Source: an uncultured Lacibacter sp. (GTDB taxonomy: Bacteria; Bacteroidota; Bacteroidia; Chitinophagales; Chitinophagaceae). From it: a DNA stretch of 8,094 nucleotides. Where the stretch lies: contig NZ_CAMLGT010000177.1 of NCBI RefSeq assembly GCF_946479605.1, forward strand, positions 1 to 8,094. The letters run 5' to 3'. Shown here piece after piece: positions 1-5,490 of the stretch (the stretch's first letter is position 1; each line of letters starts with the position of its first letter). The notes beneath the pieces are model-generated. The model searched no databases and was not told the DNA's origin. It worked only from the letters and a program-made list of their open reading frames with translations. A program made the translations under genes and the position numbers.

Positions 1-1352
1 CTTTGTTGCCAAATGTGGAGTTTGAACATATATTGCTCAACAAACTCACTACGTACAAGCAATTACTTGCATTAAGCAAACAGGGCTTCGATTGTTTTGT
101 GAATTTGTGCGAAGGTTACCTCGAATGGGAAGTTCCTTCTATTGATGTGATCTATACATTGGAGTTATTGAATCTGCCGTTTACTGGTCCCAACAGTTTG
201 TTGTACGATCCGCCAAAAGAATTGATGAAGTATGTTGCATATACCGAAGGCGTTGCTACAGCTAATTATGCATTGATCGATACAGTTGATAATCTTGTAG
301 AGCAGATCAAACAACTCAACTTTCCTTTGTTTGTAAAACCGGCAAAAGCTGGCGACAGTTTGGGTATTGATGACACATCACGTGTAGATGATTTGGCAGC
401 ATTACAGCAGAAGGTTATACAACTACTCAATGAATACCCGCAGCTTTTGGTTGAAGAATACATTGCCGGCAGAGAGTTTACGGTGCTTGTTGCTGCCGAT
501 GCCAACGATGAAAAAAAGTGCAGAGTGTTTCAGCCCATTGAATTTATTTTTCCGGAAGGAAGAACCTTTAAAACATACGCCTTAAAAACATCGGAGTTAC
601 ATCCTGAAAGCAATATTCCTGTAACAGATGCCTCCATCAAACAACAACTAACGGAAGCGGCCCAACGCATTTTCAGAAGTTTTGGTGGCGTGGGTTACGC
701 CCGCATGGATTTTCGTATGAACGATGCAGGTAAACTGTTTTTCCTGGAAGTAAATTTTACCTGCTCTGTTTTTTATACGGACGGATACGAAGGCAGCGCC
801 GATTACATCATCAAAGCCGATGGGATTGGTCAGGCTGGTTTCCTGAAACATATTATTGAAGAAGGTATTGCACGGCATAAACGCAGGCAAAAGAAATATG
901 TCATGAAGGGCAATTCTATTGCCGGCTTCGGTATTTATGCCAATACGCATATTGCTGACGGCGAAATTATTTTCAAAGGCGAGGAACGTCCACAGCGCAT
1001 TGTTACAAAACGCTGGGTTGAAGAAAACTGGCTACCCGAAGAAAAGCTGCTGTTCAGGCATTATGCCGTTCCATTAAGTACAGAAGTGTATGTGTTATGG
1101 GATAATAATCCATCGGAATGGGCACCGCAAAACCACTCCTGCCGCCCAAACACTGCCTACAAAGGATTGAACTTAGTGGCCCTGCACCCCATTTTACCCG
1201 GCCAGGAACTTACGCTGGACTATGCAGATCTGCTCAACGAAAGTGCTGAAACGTTTGAATGCCAGTGCGGTACGCCCGACTGCCGCAAAACCATTTCAGG
1301 AATGGCTGGTAATTCTGTCACACAGAAGGAACAAATTAACAGGCAGGACTGA
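1..1352 (+). CDS. ATP-grasp (D-Ala-D-Ala ligase-like) / SET-domain fusion protein, 5' partial
   Basis: The reading frame is open to the left edge (first whole codon at base 3). The N-terminal ligase subdomain is mostly missing, so the start is outside the window; the TTG at 3 is not a credible start. Residues are counted from that codon. Residues 60-265 form an ATP-grasp core: the ATP-binding FVKPAKAGDSLGI at 110-122 resembles the Ddl signature KPAxxGSSxGI, then LVEEYIAGREFTV (149-161), and the metal-binding ARMDF...FLEVN (233-251) with E249 and N251. A basic linker (RHKRRQKK, 291-298) leads into a SET domain: GFGIYA (308-313), the NHSCRPN motif (377-383), GQELTLDY with the expected active-site Tyr (400-407), and a post-SET Cys cluster (C420, C422, C427). 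SET domains transfer methyl groups from S-adenosylmethionine to protein lysines; ATP-grasp ligases join a carboxylate to an amine. Both halves look intact. Substrates are unknown. Family assignment is firm, function is not. Confidence 0.88.
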   Translation, partial: LLPNVEFEHILLNKLTTYKQLLALSKQGFDCFVNLCEGYLEWEVPSIDVIYTLELLNLPFTGPNSLLYDPPKELMKYVAYTEGVATANYALIDTVDNLVEQIKQLNFPLFVKPAKAGDSLGIDDTSRVDDLAALQQKVIQLLNEYPQLLVEEYIAGREFTVLVAADANDEKKCRVFQPIEFIFPEGRTFKTYALKTSELHPESNIPVTDASIKQQLTEAAQRIFRSFGGVGYARMDFRMNDAGKLFFLEVNFTCSVFYTDGYEGSADYIIKADGIGQAGFLKHIIEEGIARHKRRQKKYVMKGNSIAGFGIYANTHIADGEIIFKGEERPQRIVTKRWVEENWLPEEKLLFRHYAVPLSTEVYVLWDNNPSEWAPQNHSCRPNTAYKGLNLVALHPILPGQELTLDYADLLNESAETFECQCGTPDCRKTISGMAGNSVTQKEQINRQD

Positions 1353-1365
1353 CAGCCCATCGAAC

Positions 1366-1373
1366 TACCTTTG
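1366..1373 (+). promoter_or_regulatory. Putative Bacteroidota -7 promoter element before the ABC membrane gene
   Basis: TACCTTTG, followed by C, is an exact match to the Bacteroidota consensus TAnnTTTG and is the same 9-mer seen before corA. It lies 14 nt after the stop of the ATP-grasp/SET gene. It would start transcription near 1379 and give a leader of about 97 nt for the gene at 1477. No clear -33 TTTG is visible about 19-21 nt upstream, which lowers confidence. Confidence 0.4.
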
Positions 1374-1465
1374 CTGCTTCTTACTGATCCGTTAACCGGC
1401 AAAAGTTTTACGTACACTAAACGCCGGCAATTCTGCACAGTCTATTGTATCAACATTGTAAAAGC

Positions 1466-1471
1466 AAGGAG
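1466..1471 (+). promoter_or_regulatory. Shine-Dalgarno-like AAGGAG before the ABC membrane gene
   Basis: AAGGAG lies 5 nt before the ATG at 1477. It is notable because most other starts in this window have no such site, and it supports ATG 1477 as the start. Confidence 0.5.
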
Positions 1472-1476
1472 TTCGT

Positions 1477-2376
1477 ATGCCCGGCAAGTGGATTATTCAA
1501 ACCATCATTCAAAAGTATAAATACAGGTTACTGCTCACCTATTCCCTTTTTGGTATAGAGATGCTGGGCTTGTTGCTGCGCCCTTATTTTTTGGGCGAAG
1601 CGGTTAACGGTTTGATCAAAGGCTCTTACAATGGTTTGATTTTTTTAGCGGCAGCGCATTTGCTTTGGGTTGTTACCGGTACTATCCGCCATCGTTACGA
1701 TTCAAGAACCTACTCTGATATTTACACCGGGCTTGTGGTAAAGCTGGTGAGCCGAAATAAAAATAAACACCTGTCAAAACTCAGTGCACACTCCACGTTA
1801 TCACGTGAGTTTATTGATTTTCTTGAATTTGATCTCAACTACATTATTGAAGCAGCATATAACATTATCGGCTCACTCATTCTTTTATTCTTTTATGATG
1901 TGCAGGTGGTGATGGTGTGTTTACTCATGCTTATTCCCGTTACCATTATCAGCTATTTCTATGGCAAACGTATGCGCCGGTTAAACAAACTGAAGAATGA
2001 TGAACTGGAGCAGCAGATATCTGTTCTTGCATCAAAGAATCCGTTACGCATCAGCGAACATTATCATCAATTGCGCAAGTGGCAGATTAAGATCAGCGAT
2101 CAGGAAGCATGGAATTTTGGTGTAATGGAATTACTGGTGATGGTGATTATGACAATTTCACTACTGATTGTTTCGAATACAGGTGCTGGTGCTGCACAAA
2201 CAGAAGCAGGTGACCTTATTGGTATCTACACTTACATTCTGAAATTTGTAAACGGGCTTGATACTGTTCCTTACATGATACAACGGGCAGCTACATTAAA
2301 AGATATTCTGCACAGGATTGAACTGGAGCCGGAAGAGCTATCGAAAGAAGAACCTTTGGCTGTTACTGCCGCCTGA
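1477..2376 (+). CDS. ABC-exporter-type six-helix transmembrane protein lacking an ATPase domain
   Basis: This 299-residue inner-membrane protein has the helix pattern of a type-I ABC exporter membrane domain: predicted helices at about 18-40, 53-70, 124-140, 142-162, 215-233 and 246-262, with long charged cytoplasmic loops at about 71-123 and 163-212. The loop with LSREFIDFLEFDLNYIIEA (108-126) is typical of the coupling region before helix 3. Such domains are usually followed by a roughly 230-residue nucleotide-binding domain with Walker A, LSGGQ and Walker B motifs; here the protein stops at 299 with a short acidic tail, none of those motifs follows, and the next gene is on the other strand. 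It must work with an ATPase encoded elsewhere or have another role. The start is the ATG with AAGGAG 5 nt upstream. It lies 124 nt after the ATP-grasp/SET gene on the same strand. The transported substrate is unknown. Confidence 0.75.
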   Translation: MPGKWIIQTIIQKYKYRLLLTYSLFGIEMLGLLLRPYFLGEAVNGLIKGSYNGLIFLAAAHLLWVVTGTIRHRYDSRTYSDIYTGLVVKLVSRNKNKHLSKLSAHSTLSREFIDFLEFDLNYIIEAAYNIIGSLILLFFYDVQVVMVCLLMLIPVTIISYFYGKRMRRLNKLKNDELEQQISVLASKNPLRISEHYHQLRKWQIKISDQEAWNFGVMELLVMVIMTISLLIVSNTGAGAAQTEAGDLIGIYTYILKFVNGLDTVPYMIQRAATLKDILHRIELEPEELSKEEPLAVTAA

Positions 2377-2377
2377 T

Positions 2378-2454
2378 GTTTGGAATTAGTAATTTGTAAT
2401 TAGGATCACACATAGAGAGTCAGATTCACTCAAATTGCGGTACTAATTCCGAAC
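2378..2454. terminator. Long stem-loop between convergent genes, candidate bidirectional terminator
   Basis: The arms are 2378-2396 and 2431-2454. GTTTGGAATTAGTA (2378-2391) pairs over 14 bp with TACTAATTCCGAAC (2441-2454), with one G-U pair. ATTTG (2392-2396) then pairs with CAAAT (2431-2435) after a 5-nt bulge at 2436-2440. The loop is 34 nt. The structure begins 2 nt after the stop of the ABC membrane gene and lies about 25 nt beyond the stop of the convergent gene at 2479. There is no clear T-run, so it may instead protect mRNA 3' ends or be a dispersed intergenic repeat. Confidence 0.5.
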
Positions 2455-2478
2455 TCCCAAATCCAAATTCCCGGTTCT

Positions 2479-2874
2479 TTACTTTTTGTCTATCACTTTC
2501 ATGTCAGGCAATACTGTCATCACCAGCATGATGAAGGCAAGACCAAAGTAAACATACAGCCATGCCGTTGTTTGAGGACACTCTCCGCCCTGGCAGGTTG
2601 AAAGTAATACCAGGTTACGCAAAGCCCATGCAAAGTTGATGGCGCCTACAAACGGGTTGGCTTTCTTCGCCCATAATTTCGGGATAAGAAAAAGCACAGC
2701 TGCAACACTAAACAGGATCACATTCATGAGTACTGGTTTGCCAAACTTGCTGAACGTTTCGGAACCAAAACCCGTAACATTTGCATTGATAGATGGAATA
2801 TGAGACCAGGTAAAAGTGCCCACAAGTATCATGAGCAACCCTGCTGCAATGCCAATGTAATTTGAATAACGCAT
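2479..2874 (-). CDS. Small four-helix membrane protein of unknown function
   Basis: This 131-residue protein is almost entirely membrane-embedded, with predicted helices at about 6-22, 48-64, 76-92 and 102-121. The segment between helices 1 and 2 (about 23-47, containing HIPSINANVTGFG) is polar and Gly/Asn-rich. Between helices 3 and 4 there is a CQGGECP motif (C94, C99) whose two cysteines could form a disulfide or bind a metal. I chose the ATG at 2874 because MRYSNYIGIAAG reads as a normal N-terminus running into the first helix. The frame stays open to a TTG at 2910, but that codon lies inside a terminator-like hairpin. The gene is co-directional with tRNA-Cys upstream and convergent with the ABC membrane gene. 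It has the look of a conserved Bacteroidota hypothetical protein; I do not recognise a function. Confidence 0.72.
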   Translation of the reverse strand: MRYSNYIGIAAGLLMILVGTFTWSHIPSINANVTGFGSETFSKFGKPVLMNVILFSVAAVLFLIPKLWAKKANPFVGAINFAWALRNLVLLSTCQGGECPQTTAWLYVYFGLAFIMLVMTVLPDMKVIDKK

Positions 2875-2880
2875 ACGGTG

Positions 2881-2918
2881 TAAAAGAAAAAGCGCAGGAA
2901 GGGTTTCCAACGCTTTTA
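2881..2918 (-). terminator. Terminator-like hairpin downstream of tRNA-Cys
   Basis: On the plus strand AAAAGCG (2888-2894) pairs with CGCTTTT (2911-2917). An inner helix GGAA/TTCC (2897-2900 with 2905-2908) closes a 4-nt loop. Read on the minus strand the hairpin is followed by TTTTTCTTTT, a good intrinsic-terminator tail, 10 nt past the tRNA 3' end. The plus strand also has a T-rich tail (2914-2924), so it could act in both directions. It ends only a few bases before the ATG at 2874. Confidence 0.6.
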
Positions 2919-2926
2919 TTTTTTAG

Positions 2927-2997
2927 AGGTCCCGAGCGGATTCGAACCGCTGTAGGAGCTTTTGCAGAGCTCTGCCTAGCCACTCGGCCACAGGACC
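2927..2997 (-). tRNA. tRNA-Cys (anticodon GCA)
   Basis: The minus strand folds into a complete 71-nt cloverleaf. The acceptor arms GGTCCTG/CGGGACC pair over 7 bp with one T-G pair. The D stem is GCC/GGC. The anticodon stem GAGCT/AGCTC holds the loop CTGCAAA, giving anticodon GCA (genomic 2963-2965). A short CTAC variable loop follows. The T arm is AGCGG-TTCGAAT-CCGCT. The discriminator base is T, as expected for tRNA-Cys. The 3' CCA is not encoded and must be added after transcription. A promoter-like element lies just upstream and a terminator-like hairpin just downstream, so it may be a single-gene transcript. Confidence 0.96.
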
Positions 2998-2999
2998 AA

Positions 3000-3027
3000 T
3001 TTGTGAGGTGCAAATGTAGTATATTCG
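3000..3027 (+). promoter_or_regulatory. Possible promoter for the nucleoside phosphorylase gene
   Basis: On the plus strand TTTG (3000-3003) and TATATTCG (3020-3027, one mismatch to TAnnTTTG) are separated by 16 nt, shorter than the usual spacing. If used, transcription would start near 3033 and give a leader of roughly 15 nt. It lies back to back with the tRNA-Cys promoter candidate. Confidence 0.25.
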
Positions 3028-3043
3028 AACAAATACTCCCAAA
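3011..3043 (-). promoter_or_regulatory. Putative Bacteroidota promoter for tRNA-Cys
   Basis: On the minus strand TACATTTG (complement of 3011-3018) matches the -7 consensus TAnnTTTG exactly. TTTG (complement of 3040-3043) lies 21 nt upstream, within the usual spacing for the -33 element. Transcription would begin near 3005, about 8 nt before the tRNA. The element overlaps the leader of the divergent gene at 3049. Confidence 0.55.
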
Positions 3044-3048
3044 GAACT

Positions 3049-3924
3049 ATGCAAAGAATTGCAGAAAGCGAACTCATTATCAATAACAGGGGTGCTGTAT
3101 ATCATTTAAATGTACATCCTCATGAGCTTGCATCAACTGTTATTACTGTTGGCGATCCGGATCGTGTAAAAGAAGTGTCAAAACATTTTGACAAGGTAGA
3201 GCACAGGTTACAGCACCGTGAGTTTGTAACACACACCGGCTTCATTGGCAATAAACGCATCTCCGTTGTATCAACCGGCATTGGCCCTGATAATATTGAT
3301 ATTGTGCTGAACGAACTGGATGCCTTGGTGAATATTGATTTTGAAACAAGAACAATTAAACCATCGCTCACATCATTACACATCATACGGCTTGGCACTT
3401 CGGGTTCATTGCAGGCCGATATGCCTGTTGATGGATTTGTGGTATCAACACATGGTTTAGGTATTGATAACCTTCTGCATTTTTACCGACATGATAGTAA
3501 CGAAGAGGAAAAACAGCTGCTGCATGCTTTTGTAACGCAAACACAGGTGCAGGACAGTCTTTCGTCGCCCTATATCACCGGCGCAGGATCGCAACTGCTC
3601 AAACATTTTGTTGAAGGATACCATCATGGTATTACTGTAACATGCCCTGGCTTTTATGGCCCTCAGGGGAGGGTACTCCGCCTGGGCCTCTCTAACCCTG
3701 CCTTTATTGACCGGCTGACGGAGTTTCGTTTTGGCCAGCACCGCATTACCAACTTTGAAATGGAAACCTCAGCCATTTATGGGCTTGGCAAAATGATGGG
3801 CCATCAATGCCTTTCCATCAGCGCCATTGTGGCCAACAGGGTTAAAAAGGAGTTTAGCAAGGACGGCGGTGCAGCAGTGGAAAATCTCATCAAAAAGTCG
3901 CTCGAAATCATTTCCGGAATATAG
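3049..3924 (+). CDS. Nucleoside phosphorylase, uridine phosphorylase-like
   Basis: This 291-residue cytoplasmic enzyme belongs to the PNP/UDP phosphorylase family, which splits a nucleoside with phosphate into a base and (deoxy)ribose-1-phosphate for salvage. Motifs in order: GDPDRV (35-40, phosphate site), HREF (56-59), STGIGPDN (75-82), RLGTSGSLQ (114-122), PQGR (205-208) and FEMETSA (236-242), whose Glu/Met/Glu contact the ribose, then ANR (262-264). The PQGR segment aligns by eye with the Gln/Arg pair that recognises uracil in E. coli uridine phosphorylase, favouring a pyrimidine substrate. About a dozen extra residues (roughly 96-110) precede RLGTSG compared with the E. coli enzyme; I recall this insertion from Bacteroidota members. 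The start is ATG 3049, with no Shine-Dalgarno. The gene is divergent from tRNA-Cys and a hairpin follows its stop. Family is certain; base specificity is inferred. Confidence 0.9.
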   Translation: MQRIAESELIINNRGAVYHLNVHPHELASTVITVGDPDRVKEVSKHFDKVEHRLQHREFVTHTGFIGNKRISVVSTGIGPDNIDIVLNELDALVNIDFETRTIKPSLTSLHIIRLGTSGSLQADMPVDGFVVSTHGLGIDNLLHFYRHDSNEEEKQLLHAFVTQTQVQDSLSSPYITGAGSQLLKHFVEGYHHGITVTCPGFYGPQGRVLRLGLSNPAFIDRLTEFRFGQHRITNFEMETSAIYGLGKMMGHQCLSISAIVANRVKKEFSKDGGAAVENLIKKSLEIISGI

Positions 3925-3949
3925 CCAGCTTTAATTTGACGGATAACAT

Positions 3950-3989
3950 AAAGTCGCATTACAGTACATAAAGGCTGAAATGCGGCTTT
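3950..3989 (+). terminator. Stem-loop after the nucleoside phosphorylase gene
   Basis: AAAGTCGCATT (3950-3960) pairs with AATGCGGCTTT (3979-3989) over 11 bp with one G-U pair and an 18-nt loop. It begins 26 nt after the phosphorylase stop. The following bases (GTTGTAATTT) are only moderately T-rich, so termination is plausible but not certain. Confidence 0.5.
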
Positions 3990-3993
3990 GTTG

Positions 3994-4001
3994 TAATTTA
4001 G
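3994..4001 (+). promoter_or_regulatory. Possible -7 element for dapF
   Basis: TAATTTAG, followed by C, has one mismatch to TAnnTTTG and directly follows the stem-loop that ends the preceding gene. It would give a leader of roughly 73 nt before the ATG at 4081. No clear -33 element is visible at the right distance. No other recognisable element was found between 4002 and 4080. Confidence 0.3.
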
Positions 4002-4080
4002 CAGGAAGAACACAACACTTAAAACGAGGAGTTTGACGAGGGGCAATTGCTACTTATTACTCCCCATTAACATAAACTAC

Positions 4081-4860
4081 ATGACCATTCCATTTTATAA
4101 ATACCAGGGCACTGGTAACGATTTTGTAATATTAGATAACAGGCTTGGTAATTTTACGCAATTAACCAGCGTAGAAGTAGCCTTTTTATGTGATAGAAGA
4201 TTTGGCATCGGGGCCGATGGTTTGATGATGCTGCAACAGAAAGAAGGCTACGATTTTGAAATGGTTTACTACAATGCAGATGGTAATGAAGGCAGCATGT
4301 GTGGCAACGGCGGACGCTGTTTGGTGGCCTTTGCAAAAGACCTGGGTATTATTGAAAAAAACGCTGAATTCCTTGCTACAGACGGGTTTCACGAAGCAAA
4401 GGTGCTGGAAAACGGCTGGGTGGAACTGAAAATGAAAGATGTGGATGCCGTTGAAAAATACGAAGATCATGTGGTGCTGAACACGGGTTCGCCTCATTAT
4501 ATCCGCTGGGAAAACGACATCGCAAAAACCGCAGTTTTTGAGGAAGGGAAACGTATCCGCTACTCACCCCGGTTTTCTAAAGTGGGGATCAATGTTAATT
4601 TTGTTCAAGTTCACGAAGACGCTCTCAGCGTACGTACTTACGAACGGGGTGTAGAAGCCGAAACCCTGAGTTGTGGTACAGGTGTTACAGCCGCAGCCAT
4701 TGCTGCCAGCAGCAACACCAACGGGCACCAGGAAAAAAAGATCCTGACGCCGGGCGGAGAGTTGAAAGTGAAGTTTGACAAAATATCCGACTCGTCTTTT
4801 GAAAACATTTGGCTTTGTGGCCCCGCCACATTTGTCTTCTCTGGCACGATCGAACTTTAA
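4081..4860 (+). CDS. dapF: Diaminopimelate epimerase
   Basis: DapF interconverts LL- and meso-2,6-diaminopimelate in the cytoplasm, the step that supplies the meso form for lysine synthesis and peptidoglycan cross-linking. The 259-residue protein shows the full family pattern: YKYQGTGNDFVILDN at the N-terminus (7-20), the first catalytic Cys in MCGNGGRC (C74), and the second in ETLSCGTGV (C198), one in each of two related halves. NADGNEGSMCGNGGRC (65-80) and SPRFSKVGINVNF (162-174) are further family landmarks. The start is ATG 4081, giving MTIPFYKYQG; the frame extends back to a TTG at 4033, but those 16 codons look like leader sequence. It has no Shine-Dalgarno. A DinB-fold gene follows after 31 nt on the same strand, so the two may be co-transcribed. 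No defect is seen. Confidence 0.95.
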   Translation: MTIPFYKYQGTGNDFVILDNRLGNFTQLTSVEVAFLCDRRFGIGADGLMMLQQKEGYDFEMVYYNADGNEGSMCGNGGRCLVAFAKDLGIIEKNAEFLATDGFHEAKVLENGWVELKMKDVDAVEKYEDHVVLNTGSPHYIRWENDIAKTAVFEEGKRIRYSPRFSKVGINVNFVQVHEDALSVRTYERGVEAETLSCGTGVTAAAIAASSNTNGHQEKKILTPGGELKVKFDKISDSSFENIWLCGPATFVFSGTIEL

Positions 4861-4891
4861 TCCAAAATCCTAAACCCTAACCCAGCACCCG

Positions 4892-5464
4892 ATGATTGCA
4901 AAACGCTATCATTTAAACAAATTTCAAATTATCAGCCACGCTGAAAACACAATAGAAGACATTGTGAAACAGTGCAGGCAGATGGATGATGTTCAGTTTT
5001 TTTATAAATCTGAACAATGGTCCGTTGCTGAAAATCTTGAACATCTTTCTTTAAGCCTCCACCGAAGCTGGCTTGGCTTATTTGCGCCCAAATTCTTTTT
5101 GAAATGGAAATATGGCAAGCCCGATCATGCTTCCCGTTCATACGAAGAACTGCTGCAGGTATATTACCAGAAACTGGATGAAGGGTATGAGCAGGACAAA
5201 CGTTATGTACCCAATGTAAAAGAAGAGAAAGGGACAAAAGAAAAACTGATCACCCGCTTTGAACAGATCTGCACCAAGTTCCTTGATCAGATACGTTATT
5301 ATTGGGAAGATGACTCTATGGACGAATACCATGTACCCCACCCTGTGCTGGGCCTCATTACCATCCGGGAGTTGTTGTACTTTAACCTGTTCCATAATAC
5401 ACATCACTACAAAACCATCCGCCACAGGAAGAACGAAGCCATTGAATTTTCAACCGCAGATTAA
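4892..5464 (+). CDS. DinB-superfamily protein, putative metal-dependent enzyme
   Basis: This 190-residue cytoplasmic protein looks like a DinB/YfiT-type four-helix bundle, a fold that uses three histidines to bind a divalent metal and includes thiol-dependent transferases as well as many proteins of unknown role. The expected pattern is visible: W43-SVAENLEH with H51 in the first part, and near the C-terminus the segment LGLITIRELLYFNLFHNTHHY (153-173), where H168 and H172 have the spacing of the second and third ligands. HPVLG (150-154) before the last helix is also typical. The start ATG 4892 has no Shine-Dalgarno and no promoter-like element in the 31 nt after dapF, suggesting transcription with dapF. 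No link to lysine synthesis is apparent. The fold is fairly secure, the reaction unknown. Confidence 0.78.
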   Translation: MIAKRYHLNKFQIISHAENTIEDIVKQCRQMDDVQFFYKSEQWSVAENLEHLSLSLHRSWLGLFAPKFFLKWKYGKPDHASRSYEELLQVYYQKLDEGYEQDKRYVPNVKEEKGTKEKLITRFEQICTKFLDQIRYYWEDDSMDEYHVPHPVLGLITIRELLYFNLFHNTHHYKTIRHRKNEAIEFSTAD

Positions 5465-5475
5465 AACGACGCACT

Positions 5476-5483
5476 TACCTTTG
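5476..5483 (+). promoter_or_regulatory. Putative -7 promoter element immediately before corA
   Basis: TACCTTTG, followed by C, matches TAnnTTTG exactly and ends 7 nt before the corA ATG. With the usual distance from this element, transcription would start at about 5488-5490, giving a leader of only 0-3 nt. The -33 region has only TTTT (5447-5450), at a longer than usual distance. Confidence 0.5.
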
Positions 5484-5490
5484 CGCCGCC

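Noticed and set aside
648..950. Antisense open frame of 100 codons within the ATP-grasp gene, and similar long frames antisense to other genes
   Set aside because: They lie opposite genes with clear family motifs, have no recognisable domains, and have no start context; they are frame shadows.
1396..1427. CCGGC/GCCGG inverted repeat in the leader of the ABC membrane gene
   Set aside because: Only 5 bp with a 22-nt loop and no T-run; too weak to call a regulatory hairpin.
2377..2478. Possible remnant of a missing ABC ATPase domain after the membrane gene
   Set aside because: Only about 100 nt are available, with no Walker or signature motif in any frame; the region is a stem-loop and AT-rich spacer.
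2875..2910. TTG start extending the four-helix protein by 12 residues
   Set aside because: The extension is encoded by the terminator-like hairpin, and ATG 2874 gives a natural N-terminus.
4028..4063. GGAGT/ACTCC and GCAATTGC palindromes in the dapF leader
   Set aside because: Short, low-stability pairings that are expected by chance.
4033..4080. Upstream TTG extension of dapF by 16 codons
   Set aside because: The added residues do not resemble any DapF N-terminus, while ATG 4081 gives the normal start just before the conserved GTGNDF segment.
4868..4884. CCTAAACCCTAACCC, resembling a eukaryotic telomere repeat
   Set aside because: Fewer than three imperfect units inside a 31-nt gap between two bacterial genes; it is almost surely chance.
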